Shown one piece after another: positions 1 to 7,755 of a DNA stretch of 64,000 bases. The notes beneath the pieces are model-generated. The model ran no database searches. It saw only the letters and a list, made by a program, of their open reading frames with translations, and had not been told where the DNA came from. Position 1 is the stretch's first letter; every line of letters begins with the position of its first letter. The stretch comes from G963668605 sp963668605 (GTDB taxonomy: Bacteria; Acidobacteriota; Terriglobia; Bryobacterales; Bryobacteraceae): assembly GCA_963668605.1 (NCBI GenBank), contig OY764903.1, forward strand, positions 4,154,001-4,218,000, in the 5' to 3' direction. Position numbers and translations under genes: made by a program.

Positions 1-828
1 AAAGAACGCCGCATTCGCCACGTTCTCGACGGCAGAATTAAAATCGGCGTCGGCGAGAACGATGGTTGGGTTCTTGCCGCCCATTTCCAGTTGAATGCGC
101 AGACGCCGTTTCGACGCCTCGGCGTGCAGCCACTCGCCGGTCTCGCACGAACCGGTAAACGAGACCGCCTTGAGCGGTGCAGCTTTGATCAATGCCTCAC
201 CCAGCGTTCCGCCGGAGCCGGCGATGAAGTTGACCACGCCCTTCGGAATGCCGGCCTCGTGGCAAGCTTCGACGATGCGCCAAGCGCTGAGCGGCGCGAC
301 AGAGGCGGGTTTCAGCAGTACTGTGTTGCCGCCGATCAAAGCGGGCGCGAGTTTCCAGGCCGGAATCGCGCTGGGGAAATTCCACGGAGTAATCAGACCC
401 ACCACGCCGATGGGCTTGCGGATGGAGAACATGTGAACGCGGTCGCGCTCGGAGGGCACAAGAAAGCCCGGCATGCGCGCGCCTTCGCCCGCAAAGTAGC
501 GAAAGATGTTGATGCTGCGGCGCACCTCGCCCTTGGCTTCGGGCAGCGTCTTGCCCTCTTCCCGCGTCATATCGGCCGCGTTGCGCTCAAAGTTGCGATC
601 GAGGATCTCGGCCACCTTGAACAATAAAGCGCCACGCGCCGGTGCGGGCATCGCGGACCAGGCGGGCAGTGCGGCGGCAGCAGCGGCAGCGGCGGCGTCG
701 ATGTCGGCCGCCGTGCCTTTGACGAATAGGCCGACGAGTTCGGTGGTGTCGGCCGGGTTGCGGTTTTCGAAAGTCTCTCCGCCCACCCACTCGCCGTTGA
801 TGTAATTCTTAAATGTTTCCGTGTCCAT
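1..828 (-). CDS. Aldehyde dehydrogenase, N-terminal 276 residues (cut by window edge)
   Basis: NAD(P)+-dependent oxidation of an aldehyde or semialdehyde to the acid, cytoplasmic. The minus-strand frame starts at ATG 828 (MDTETFKNYINGEWVGG) and stays open to base 1. Visible ALDH hallmarks are the substrate/cofactor loop TPWNFPSAIPAWKLAPAL, the Rossmann segment SFTGSCETGEWL, and LEMGGKNPTIVLADAD, which carries the general-base Glu. The nucleophilic Cys motif would lie just beyond base 1. The family is about 480-500 residues, so about 57 percent is present. The sequence style fits the 2,5-dioxovalerate (alpha-ketoglutaric semialdehyde) dehydrogenase group, but the substrate cannot be fixed without the C-terminus. 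The start is 6 bp after the lemA stop, so it is probably the last visible gene of the same operon. Confidence 0.9.
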   Translation of the reverse strand, partial: MDTETFKNYINGEWVGGETFENRNPADTTELVGLFVKGTAADIDAAAAAAAAALPAWSAMPAPARGALLFKVAEILDRNFERNAADMTREEGKTLPEAKGEVRRSINIFRYFAGEGARMPGFLVPSERDRVHMFSIRKPIGVVGLITPWNFPSAIPAWKLAPALIGGNTVLLKPASVAPLSAWRIVEACHEAGIPKGVVNFIAGSGGTLGEALIKAAPLKAVSFTGSCETGEWLHAEASKRRLRIQLEMGGKNPTIVLADADFNSAVENVANAAFF

Positions 829-834
829 GAATTC

Positions 835-1401
835 TCAGAATTTGACGCCGGGCGCCTGACGCGCGGCCGGGTCGGTCTTGAAATAGGCGTCGTTGCGGGC
901 GAAGCCGAACAGGCCGGCGGCGATGTTGTTCGGGAACAACTCGATCGAGGTGTTGTATCTCTGCACCGTCTCGTTATACTTGCGGCGTTCGACGGCGATC
1001 CGGTTTTCAGTTCCGGCGAGTTCGTCCTGCAAGCGCATGAAGTTCTCGTTCGACTTGATCTGCGGGTAGTTTTCCACGACGACCAGAAGGCGGCTCAGCG
1101 CGCTGTCGAGCTGGCCGTTGGCCTGGATCTTTTCCTGCGGCGAGCGCGCTCCGCCGAGAGCGGCGCGGGCCTTGGTGACGGAGTCGATGACGGCCTGCTC
1201 CTGCTTGGCAAAACCCTTCACTGTCTCCACGAGGTTGGGGATCAGATCGGCGCGGCGCTGCAAGGCGACATCCACTTGCGCCCAGGCTCCGGTGATGGAT
1301 TCGCGCTGCACGACAAGGTCGTTGCGCACGCCAACCAGTTTGCCGCCCGCGAACAGGACGATCAACAACAAAACTCCCAGTACGATCAGTGCGATCTTCA
1401 T
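835..1401 (-). CDS. lemA: LemA family protein
   Basis: 188 residues, the usual LemA length. An N-terminal hydrophobic anchor (MKIALIVLGVLLLIVLFAGG) is followed by the family core: VQRESITGAWAQVDVALQRRADLIPNLVETVKG, then FAKQEQAVIDSVTKARAAL, LLVVVENYPQIKSNENFMRLQDELAGTENRI, and RYNTSIELFPNNIAAGLFGF. It is predicted to be a mostly helical, membrane-anchored protein exposed outside the cytoplasm. Its biochemical role is unknown in the family. It lies between a nucleotidyltransferase-fold gene (5 bp upstream) and the aldehyde dehydrogenase (6 bp downstream). LemA is often found next to TPM-domain (YgcG-type) genes, as here, which supports a joint envelope function. Confidence 0.93.
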   Translation of the reverse strand: MKIALIVLGVLLLIVLFAGGKLVGVRNDLVVQRESITGAWAQVDVALQRRADLIPNLVETVKGFAKQEQAVIDSVTKARAALGGARSPQEKIQANGQLDSALSRLLVVVENYPQIKSNENFMRLQDELAGTENRIAVERRKYNETVQRYNTSIELFPNNIAAGLFGFARNDAYFKTDPAARQAPGVKF

Positions 1402-1406
1402 GTTTG

Positions 1407-2117
1407 TTATCTCTCCAGGCGATCGACAGCTTCGATCACCGTTTCAATTTGTCTCAGGTACTTCCCGAATAAGCCGAGCGGATCGGCGTCCCGCGCTTTC
1501 AGCTTTTCTTCGCGAACGTCCAGGAGCGCCACAAAAGGCGCCGGGTCGATGGCGAAGTGCGCCGCAGCTTCTTCAAAGACTTCCCGCTTATGCCATTTTG
1601 CCTCAAATCCAGCAAGCAAAAGGGCGTGCCGGAAAAGCGTGGCGAACGTGGAGACGGAATCGACCATCAGCCGCAGTAGCAACTGATTGTCGGAAAGCAC
1701 GCTGCCGGCCTTCTGACGCAGGCGCAAAAGCTTCGCGCGCAGTTCGTGCTCGACTTGCGCACGGTGGAAGCGGTAGTCGATCGAGAGGCTGCTGACAATG
1801 TCGGCGCCGAACAGGATCCGGTGGCGCGCCTTTATGTCGTGGAACTCGATTGGGAAGCAGTCGGTCGAGGCGGGCACTTCATCCACGCCCATGAGCAGCG
1901 GCGCGGGATTGCGCATCTCGCTCCACCAGCGGAAGACGGGTTCGGCCGCACGCAATTCGGCCGGCGTGATGCACTTCAACGCGCAGAAGATGTTGAGATC
2001 GGAGAAGCGTCCGTGGTGGTCGCCGACGGCACCCGAGCCATACAGGATCACGGAAACGAGCTTGTCGCCGTATGCCTTCTGCAATTTTTCGACTAACTGG
2101 TTTAACGTTTTTTCCAT
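1407..2117 (-). CDS. Nucleotidyltransferase-fold protein
   Basis: 236 residues. The N-terminus has the pol-beta-type nucleotidyltransferase signature: VSVILYGSGAVGDHHGRFSDLNIFCAL (about residues 22-48), i.e. G-S followed by a D-x-N in place of the usual D-x-D. The remainder is helical and charged, with no second domain I recognise. Loss of the second acidic residue (Asn instead of Asp) makes catalytic activity uncertain. It lies inside the TPM-LemA run with gaps of only 27 and 5 bp, so it is co-transcribed with them. A role as a conserved accessory to the TPM/LemA pair is inference from position. Confidence 0.7.
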   Translation of the reverse strand: MEKTLNQLVEKLQKAYGDKLVSVILYGSGAVGDHHGRFSDLNIFCALKCITPAELRAAEPVFRWWSEMRNPAPLLMGVDEVPASTDCFPIEFHDIKARHRILFGADIVSSLSIDYRFHRAQVEHELRAKLLRLRQKAGSVLSDNQLLLRLMVDSVSTFATLFRHALLLAGFEAKWHKREVFEEAAAHFAIDPAPFVALLDVREEKLKARDADPLGLFGKYLRQIETVIEAVDRLER

Positions 2118-2144
2118 CTTGATCCTTCGTCTTGGCGCAGCGCG

Positions 2145-2924
2145 CTACCAGTCGCTCGACGCTCCTCCACCTCCGGAGTCGCCGCCGCCGAAACCTCCGA
2201 AGCCGCCACCGCCATCGGAGCCTCCGCCGAAGCCGCCACCACCACCGCCGAAGCCTCCGCGTCCCATCATGTTGCCGAGAAGCATTCCTGTGAGAAACCC
2301 GCCGACGCCGCCACCGCCGCCGCGCGACGACATCATGACGACGAGCAGAATCACGCCGATGCCAATCAACATCGGCCATGGCAGCGATTCCGGACGCTGG
2401 CGCTGGCGGCGTTGCGCGAGGGCCGGATCGGAGAGATTGACGTTCTTGGCCTGTGCGATACGGGAGCCGATCGCATTGGCGGCAAGCGCCAGTGCGTCGC
2501 TGTAATTCGGAATCCGCAGCGCTGGACGCATCTCGCGCAGTATGCTGCCGGAGAATCCGTCGGGCAGAATCGGTTCCAGGCCGTAGCCGATCTCAAGGCG
2601 GCTCTTGCGATCGTTGATCGAAAGCAACAGCAGGATGCCTTCGTCCTTGCCCTTCTTGCCGATGCCCCAGGCGCGGAAGAGAGCATTGGCGACGTCTTCC
2701 ACCGGTTCGCCATCGAGCGTGGGCACGGTGACGAAGGCGATTTGGGCGCCAGTGGCCTGCTCGACCCGAGTGCAGTAACGCTCCAACTGAACTTTTACGG
2801 CGGGATCGACTACGTTCGCGAAGTCGCTCACATAACCCTGCGGCCGGAGCGACGCAAAATCAGCGGCGAGGGCGCCGGTTGCGCACACGGCGAGAAGGGC
2901 AAGGGTTCGAAGCAGTCGTGCCAT
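2145..2924 (-). CDS. TPM-domain (YgcG-type) envelope protein
   Basis: 259 residues. There is a signal peptide (MARLLRTLALLAVCATGALA), then a TPM domain at about residues 22-150 with the typical LRPQGYVSDFANVVDP start, IAFVTVPTLDGEPVEDVANALFRAWGIG, and GILLLLSINDRKSRLEIGYGLEPILPDG. A transmembrane segment (PWPMLIGIGVILLVVMM) lies at about 180-200. The C-terminal tail of about 50 residues is almost only Gly with Phe, Ser and Asp. This is the usual plan of bacterial TPM_phosphatase proteins: exported domain, membrane anchor, Gly-rich end. It is the first gene of the TPM-NTase-LemA-ALDH run. Enzymatic activity is not certain in the family. Confidence 0.88.
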   Translation of the reverse strand: MARLLRTLALLAVCATGALAADFASLRPQGYVSDFANVVDPAVKVQLERYCTRVEQATGAQIAFVTVPTLDGEPVEDVANALFRAWGIGKKGKDEGILLLLSINDRKSRLEIGYGLEPILPDGFSGSILREMRPALRIPNYSDALALAANAIGSRIAQAKNVNLSDPALAQRRQRQRPESLPWPMLIGIGVILLVVMMSSRGGGGGVGGFLTGMLLGNMMGRGGFGGGGGGFGGGSDGGGGFGGFGGGDSGGGGASSDW

Positions 2925-2959
2925 GGAGTGCGAAACCTAGTTTACTACTTACCGGCGTC

Positions 2960-4078
2960 TCAGATGGATTTCACTGCGGCGCTGACCGGCCCGGAGCCGA
3001 CCGGGATCATCGTGAAAAGCGGGGCGAACTTCGTGCGCTTGCCCGTGATCGCGGCAATGCGGATCACGGCCATGTCGCCCGAGCGGCGGTTGAGCACGAG
3101 CGCATACTGGCCATCGGGCGTGACCGTGGCGTACCCGGGACCGGCACCCGCCGAGACGATCCCGACGACGCGGCGTGTGACGATATCGAGCACGGTAACG
3201 TTGCCGGATAGCGGATTGGTGACGAAGAGAAAATCGGGCTTGCCGGCGGAGGCGCACATCGCTCCGGGAGCGCCGCCGGCGAGCACCGTCTCGGCGACCA
3301 TCGGGGTCTTGTGCGGGTACACCACGACGACGCTATCCATTCCCTGCCCCGTGATAAACAACTGGCCGCCGTCGGAGCGGAAGCAGAAGTTATCGGGACG
3401 AACGGCCAGCGGCAGATGCGTCACCACACGCCCGGTCGCGGTGTCATAGATCGAGAGCATGTTACGGCCGCGATTGGCCACGAGCAGGCAGCGGTCATCG
3501 GAACGAAAACGAATCACGCCGATGGCGCTGTCGACGCGGATACGCTGCTCGATGCGTTTGTCCGCCAGGTTGACAACCGCGCAGGAGCCTTCGTCGCCGA
3601 AGCTGACAGCCGCGAGTTTGCCATCGCTGGAGAGATCGTAATCGAACGGATCGGCCGGCAGTGCGATTTCAGCGTCGACACGCAAGGAATCGAGCGGCAG
3701 GCGCACAAGTTTGGCCGGTTTCGCGGTGAGGATCCACAGGCAATTGGCGTCCCGGTCGTAGCGCATAGCGAGCGCGGTGGGGGCGACACGAACCGAGCGC
3801 GCCAGTTCGAGGCGGCCAACGGCGATGACATGGACGGTTCCGTTTTCCGGAGTCAGCGCGTAGACCGACGCGCCCTGATCCGGCGCGATAATGGCGGTGG
3901 GGCGCCCATTGAGGGGAATATGGCGAACGACAGCGAAGGCGGTGAGGTCTACAGCGGCGATCGCGCGGCCCTCTTCGTTGGCCACGAAGGCAAAGCCCTC
4001 ATAGCCGTGGCTGCGCTTGGGCTTGCAGGCCGCCAGGGCCGAAGCTCCGGCGATTAAAAACGATCTTCGCGTGGTCAC
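2960..4078 (-). CDS. YncE-like beta-propeller lipoprotein
   Basis: 372 residues. The N-terminus TTRRSFLIAGASALAACKP combines a twin-arginine-like motif with a lipobox-like LAAC, so export and lipid anchoring are likely. The rest is a repeated beta-propeller of the YVTN/YncE type: FAFVANEEGRAIAAVDLTAF, RGRNMLSIYDTATGRVVTHL, FLFVTNPLSGNVTVLDIVTRRVVGIVSAGAGPGYATVTPDG and QYALVLNRRSGDMAVIRI are successive blades. It binds or scaffolds rather than catalyses, as far as the fold tells. The stop lies 35 bp upstream of the TPM gene start, so it may head the same transcript. Confidence 0.85.
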   Translation of the reverse strand: MTTRRSFLIAGASALAACKPKRSHGYEGFAFVANEEGRAIAAVDLTAFAVVRHIPLNGRPTAIIAPDQGASVYALTPENGTVHVIAVGRLELARSVRVAPTALAMRYDRDANCLWILTAKPAKLVRLPLDSLRVDAEIALPADPFDYDLSSDGKLAAVSFGDEGSCAVVNLADKRIEQRIRVDSAIGVIRFRSDDRCLLVANRGRNMLSIYDTATGRVVTHLPLAVRPDNFCFRSDGGQLFITGQGMDSVVVVYPHKTPMVAETVLAGGAPGAMCASAGKPDFLFVTNPLSGNVTVLDIVTRRVVGIVSAGAGPGYATVTPDGQYALVLNRRSGDMAVIRIAAITGKRTKFAPLFTMIPVGSGPVSAAVKSI

Positions 4079-4196
4079 CAGCTTCCATTCTACCCGCTAC
4101 CCGCGAGCGAGAGACCGGCCGCGCCGCAATCCCGGTGCGGCGGTGTTCTCCGGGTACGTTTGACCGTCCTCGATAGAGGCCTGTGCACACCTCGCT

Positions 4197-4553
4197 TTAA
4201 GCGAGCGGGTGTCTTCGACCTGTGGGCTTCGACCCCGGATCGGCTTCGGCAATACCCAACAGAACAACCGGCGCACGGTCGGGGAACTCGGCCACAAGCG
4301 ACAGATTCCCGCCCATCGCCTCGACGGTCTTTCGGAGCGTTGACAGCAAGAGATCACTCCGCTTTTCGAGGCGCGAAACACTGTCCTGAGTGATCCCTAG
4401 TTTCTTGGCCATCCTGACCTGAGTGAGTTTGCGCGCGTGCCGCAACTCGCGCAAGGTCATCTCCTCGGCGATCAGAGCGGCGGCGCGGGCCTCGACCTTT
4501 TTGCGTTGGGCGGGGTTCAGCTTCCCGATTATGTCATCCACGTTAGTGGGCAT
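4197..4553 (-). CDS. XRE-family antitoxin (HigA-like)
   Basis: 118 residues. A Cro/C1-type helix-turn-helix lies at about residues 33-85: LRELRHARKLTQVRMAKKLGITQDSVSRLEKR, followed by LLSTLRKTVEAMGGNLSLVAEF, a tail shared with antitoxins of the HigA / RelE-partner type. It should neutralise the toxin encoded directly upstream and repress the operon. The toxin stop and this start are 2 bp apart, so the genes are translationally coupled. Toxin-first order is the HigBA arrangement. Confidence 0.87.
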   Translation of the reverse strand: MPTNVDDIIGKLNPAQRKKVEARAAALIAEEMTLRELRHARKLTQVRMAKKLGITQDSVSRLEKRSDLLLSTLRKTVEAMGGNLSLVAEFPDRAPVVLLGIAEADPGSKPTGRRHPLA

Positions 4554-4555
4554 GA

Positions 4556-4924
4556 TTATCGCCTTTCCTTTTTCAGCCGAGCCAGGTGAGCGTCGAAACG
4601 CTCATCTGCCTTGCGGATCAGCTCGCGGTAGAACCGCTTTTCGCTGACACCTGATTTGTCTCCCACAACGAGCAGGATGGCCTTGCGTTTCGTATCGAAA
4701 GCAAAGGCCACTCTCCACTCGCCGTCAGCCGCGCTGAACCGCAATTCCTTCATGTTCGCGTGGCGTGAGTCGTTCAGCGTGTCAACGCGAGGCCGCCCCA
4801 ATTGCGGCCCGAAGTGCTGGAGGAGACGCGTCAACGCCAAGATTTCCATTCGCACGTCCTCGCGCAGTTCGTCGAGCTCCAGCCCAAACTCGTCGCTAAT
4901 CTCAACGATCCAACTCACCCTCAT
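4556..4924 (-). CDS. RelE/HigB-type toxin (phage Gp49-like)
   Basis: 122 residues. Core features of the Gp49-like / HigB toxin family are visible: DELREDVRMEILALTRLLQHFGPQLGRPRVDTL, then NMKELRFSAADGEWRVAFAFDTKRKAILLVVGDKSG and RFYRELIRKADERFDAHL. These proteins are predicted ribosome-dependent mRNA interferases. The conserved KELR-F-----WRV-F motif is intact, so the toxin is likely active. The antitoxin gene follows after 2 bp. Confidence 0.88.
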   Translation of the reverse strand: MRVSWIVEISDEFGLELDELREDVRMEILALTRLLQHFGPQLGRPRVDTLNDSRHANMKELRFSAADGEWRVAFAFDTKRKAILLVVGDKSGVSEKRFYRELIRKADERFDAHLARLKKERR

Positions 4925-4931
4925 ATTATGA
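4921..4931. promoter_or_regulatory. Palindrome over the toxin start, possible antitoxin operator
   Basis: TCATATTATGA is a perfect 5+1+5 inverted repeat that covers the toxin start codon. AT-rich sequence with further CATATG/CATATTT words lies just upstream (4940-4965). HigA-type antitoxins bind short palindromes at their own promoter, so this is a candidate operator; the assignment is inference. Confidence 0.3.
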
Positions 4932-5295
4932 CATACAGCCCATATGATTTAAAAGCCATATTTTCCGTGTCCCTTATGGCCACAACGACGCGTGCCAGAG
5001 ATCCCTTTAGCGCTTCTAAGCCCCGGTTTCGGTTGAGCGCGTCGCGTGCTCCCTGTTTCGCGGTCAGCATTCTCGATGTTGTCAGATCTATCCTTTCCCC
5101 GTTAACATTCCTCTCGGTTATCGTATGCCCTGCCATCCGCGTGCGCTGTCCGCGTCAACAGGAAACCTCGGTTCCCCCCTCTGGAGATCTTCCTATGTGA
5201 CGCTGCGCCCGACTTCTGGCCAATCGGCAATGGGATCTGGGACGGGATATTTTGTAATAGAATTACCGCTGTTCGGGAATCAAGGGAGGGAACGC
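4932..5295. other. Intergenic region between the toxin operon and the leader peptide
   Basis: About 365 bp. It must hold the minus-strand promoter of the toxin-antitoxin pair (AT-rich at 4925-4965) and the plus-strand promoter of the 24-residue peptide (AT-rich TTTTGTAATAGAATTA near 5251-5266). I see no RNA gene. A 71-codon minus-strand frame here overlaps the toxin start by ATGA but has no recognisable protein features. Confidence 0.5.
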
Positions 5296-5370
5296 ATGAA
5301 CAACGCTGAAAAGAATGCTGCTCTGGCAAGGGCTGCAGCCAAGCAGGTTGCGGGACTTAAAGCTACCTGA
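5296..5370 (+). CDS. Possible 24-residue leader peptide
   Basis: ATG at 5296 is preceded by a strong Shine-Dalgarno (GGGAGGG, 5 bp spacing). The product is an Ala/Lys-rich helix, MNNAEKNAALARAAAKQVAG plus four residues. It ends 33 bp before the secreted protein gene. A perfect 6-bp-stem hairpin sits between the two and ends next to the second Shine-Dalgarno. It could be a leader peptide that controls the next gene or a small functional peptide. Its good ribosome site is the main evidence. Confidence 0.4.
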   Translation: MNNAEKNAALARAAAKQVAGLKAT

Positions 5371-5371
5371 T

Positions 5372-5391
5372 AGCGTAGAACTCCGTACGCT
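5372..5391 (+). promoter_or_regulatory. Hairpin just upstream of a Shine-Dalgarno
   Basis: AGCGTA (5372-5377) pairs perfectly with TACGCT (5386-5391). The AAGGAGGA ribosome site of the next gene begins 2 bp later. Such a placement can modulate translation initiation. Confidence 0.35.
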
Positions 5392-5403
5392 CAAGGAGGA
5401 TGG

Positions 5404-5853
5404 ATGAGAAACATACTGTTGGTGCTATTGGTTTCAGTTTTTGCGCGGCCACTGCTCCCCCAGGGCGCCCCGCCGCAGATGCCAGCCGACAAGCCCTACA
5501 CTATGGAGTATTACTATAAGGTGCGGTGGGGGCATCAGGCAGAATTCCTGCAACTCTTCCTGAAAAACCACTACCCGTTGCTCCAAAAGAACATGGAGAG
5601 CGGCCGCATACTCTCGGTGAAAATTGAACAGCCGGCCAACCACGCGACTGAGGATGGGCGCTGGGATTACCGCGTTACGATTCGGTTCAAGAACTCGACA
5701 GTGGCGACGACCGCCAATCCTGACGAAGCTCGCTTCATAAAGCAGCTCTGGCCCGACCAGGAGAAGTTCAACCACGAGGAACAACTGCGGTTCGAGATCT
5801 TACTGGCGCACTGGGATCTTCCGGTGACCGATATCACACCGCCAAAGAAATGA
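5404..5853 (+). CDS. Small secreted protein of unknown function
   Basis: 149 residues with an N-terminal signal peptide (MRNILLVLLVSVFARPLLPQG) and a soluble domain beginning YTMEYYYKVRWGHQAEFLQLFLKNHYPLLQKN. The pattern of a strand followed by an amphipathic helix, then RWDYRVTIRFKN, resembles a dimeric alpha/beta-barrel-like protein, but I do not recognise a named family. The start is set by the near-consensus AAGGAGGATGG at 5393-5403. It is preceded by the putative leader peptide and hairpin. The following 170 bp to the next gene hold nothing I can name. Confidence 0.75.
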   Translation: MRNILLVLLVSVFARPLLPQGAPPQMPADKPYTMEYYYKVRWGHQAEFLQLFLKNHYPLLQKNMESGRILSVKIEQPANHATEDGRWDYRVTIRFKNSTVATTANPDEARFIKQLWPDQEKFNHEEQLRFEILLAHWDLPVTDITPPKK

Positions 5854-6026
5854 CTCATCAAAGGAAATCGTGGGGCGGCAGTATGTTCTCGAAAGCATGT
5901 CAAAGCAAAGTTGAACTGCCCTGTTTGTCCCAGAACTTTAAAGGGCCGCCTCTGCCTTGATCAAAACCACTAACCGCTCGCATCAGGTTGACCGGTTGAC
6001 TGGGCGGTATCGCGTGCTGTAACTAA

Positions 6027-7520
6027 CTACCACGTGTAGTGAACCACATAGGTTACAGTCTTTTCTTCGCCCGGCTGCAAAGGCACCCGGAACTCGATCG
6101 TCTGTGACTCCGTTTTGCTGAACGGTACGGAACTCACCTGTATTTCCCATGTATTCCAGCGATATAGATGTTCGACGATGCGAACTTCGACCGGTTCTGT
6201 CTTCCGATTGCGCAACTTGATTTCAAACGACTCGTCGAGCGTCGAGCGTCCGTGGTCGATGCGGTAACTGGTGCGCCGGCGTTCGCCCACCAGATCGAAC
6301 GCAGCACCCGTGAACAGGCGTACGCGCTCGTCCTTGGGAGTGTGATCTATGGTGTCCTCACCGGTGAATTCGAGACGGCCGTCCGTGTCGTGCCGGTAAA
6401 AACGAACCCTTCCCTTCGGCAGCGGCATCCCTAAACGGTTTGCGTCCGAATTGACAAACTCGCGCATCACCCAGACTTTCGGGTTCGATTGCGTGCCATA
6501 GCCGGAGTCCTGCCTGATTTGCTCCGCGCCCACACCCACGTAGCGATTCGGCTCCAGCTTGAGGCCATCATAAACATACAACGTCTCTGACTTGACGCCG
6601 TTCGCGCGCACGAACTCCACCTGCTTGGATTCCTTGTCGTGCAGCGTGACGGGGCGCTTCAGGGTGTAGAGGTGGTACTCGTCGAATCGCTTCTGCGTGA
6701 CCTGCGACCCCGGTATGCCGCCCGCAACGCCACCAACCACTGCACCGCCCGAACTCGCGTACATCTGCATTGCGGGCTGGATCTTGTTCACATCGCCCGC
6801 CATCAGCTTGATGCGTGCGTTCTCGAAGGTCTTACCGCTGCGATTTTCCAGCGTGACCCAGCCGGTCAGATCCAGCGCATTCGCCGCTCCCTGCACAACG
6901 TTATAATCCGATTCCCAGTTGAAGCCGCCGGAGATGTAGGCGAGCTCGGCATCCAGACTTCCGGCGCGGTCGGTTTGAATCGTCCAGTTTAGGGCCGGCT
7001 TCAGAATCGTGTCCCCACTAAATGAAGGGAACAGCGGCACGCCCGGCAAGTCAAAGCGCAGCTTGCCGCCGATTTCGAGGATCAGTTGCGAGGACTGGGC
7101 CTGCTGGGCCGCGTACGATCCGGCGCGCGACACACTTCCAGCGCGAATGATTTTGCCCTGAATGGTTTCGACATGTTCTCCATTGCGCACTTGGAACTCG
7201 ATTGTTTTGCCTTCATACAAAACCATCAGTGCGTCCACGGAAACGGGATCCGCTCGATAATTCTGCTCCAGGATTTGCAGGACGCGATTACCAGACGGAT
7301 CGCGCAGCATCACCGAATCCGGCTCCAGGTGAGCCGTGGCGCCGGTGAACTGGATCTGATTTACTCCCTGCTTGAGCACGATCGGGAACGTCTCGCGAAC
7401 TACCGCGAAGCGTTGGTTATACAGAGTGAGCGCGGGGTCCTCCGCGTAGCAGAGTGAGCAAGCAAGACAACACAACAAGCAAGTCTTTCGAACCACGGCA
7501 GCACTCCTGTCAAAGTGCAT
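6027..7520 (-). CDS. DUF4139-domain exported protein
   Basis: About 497 residues from the ATG at 7520, chosen because the signal peptide (CLLCCLACSLCYAEDP) follows it directly; an in-frame ATG at 7556 would add 12 residues. The N-terminal part (LTLYNQRFAVVRETFPIVLKQGVNQIQF...HLEPDSVMLRD) and C-terminal part (GFNWESDYNVV, then LKNRK-type NRKTEPVEVRIVEHLYRWNTWEI and PLQPGEEKTVTYVVHYTW) match the DUF4139 layout. The family is extracellular and rich in beta-strands, with no known activity. A Gly-rich stretch GGAVVGGVAGGIPG interrupts it at about residue 258. No operon partner is adjacent. Confidence 0.85.
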   Translation of the reverse strand: MHFDRSAAVVRKTCLLCCLACSLCYAEDPALTLYNQRFAVVRETFPIVLKQGVNQIQFTGATAHLEPDSVMLRDPSGNRVLQILEQNYRADPVSVDALMVLYEGKTIEFQVRNGEHVETIQGKIIRAGSVSRAGSYAAQQAQSSQLILEIGGKLRFDLPGVPLFPSFSGDTILKPALNWTIQTDRAGSLDAELAYISGGFNWESDYNVVQGAANALDLTGWVTLENRSGKTFENARIKLMAGDVNKIQPAMQMYASSGGAVVGGVAGGIPGSQVTQKRFDEYHLYTLKRPVTLHDKESKQVEFVRANGVKSETLYVYDGLKLEPNRYVGVGAEQIRQDSGYGTQSNPKVWVMREFVNSDANRLGMPLPKGRVRFYRHDTDGRLEFTGEDTIDHTPKDERVRLFTGAAFDLVGERRRTSYRIDHGRSTLDESFEIKLRNRKTEPVEVRIVEHLYRWNTWEIQVSSVPFSKTESQTIEFRVPLQPGEEKTVTYVVHYTW

Positions 7521-7755
7521 TCGACGCGGACCTGACTTGAGTTGTTCCCAAAGCATTCAACAAACACGCGTATCAGGCCGAGTGGTTCACCGAGCCACTT
7601 CGATGTCGCGCACCCGATGGACGCCGGTTAGTGGTTGCGGCATGCAGAATGACGGTTAGTCGCAACCGTGTGGCGTGGGCTTCAGCCTGCACGATTGCGT
7701 GCGCCACGAAACGCTGCCAGGGTTGGTCGATTGCCCGTGTTCAATGGGCGTTGGG

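Noticed and set aside
4921..5136. 71-codon minus-strand frame overlapping the toxin start by ATGA
   Set aside because: The overlap is suggestive, but the frame covers the AT-rich promoter region of the toxin operon and the product has no recognisable features.
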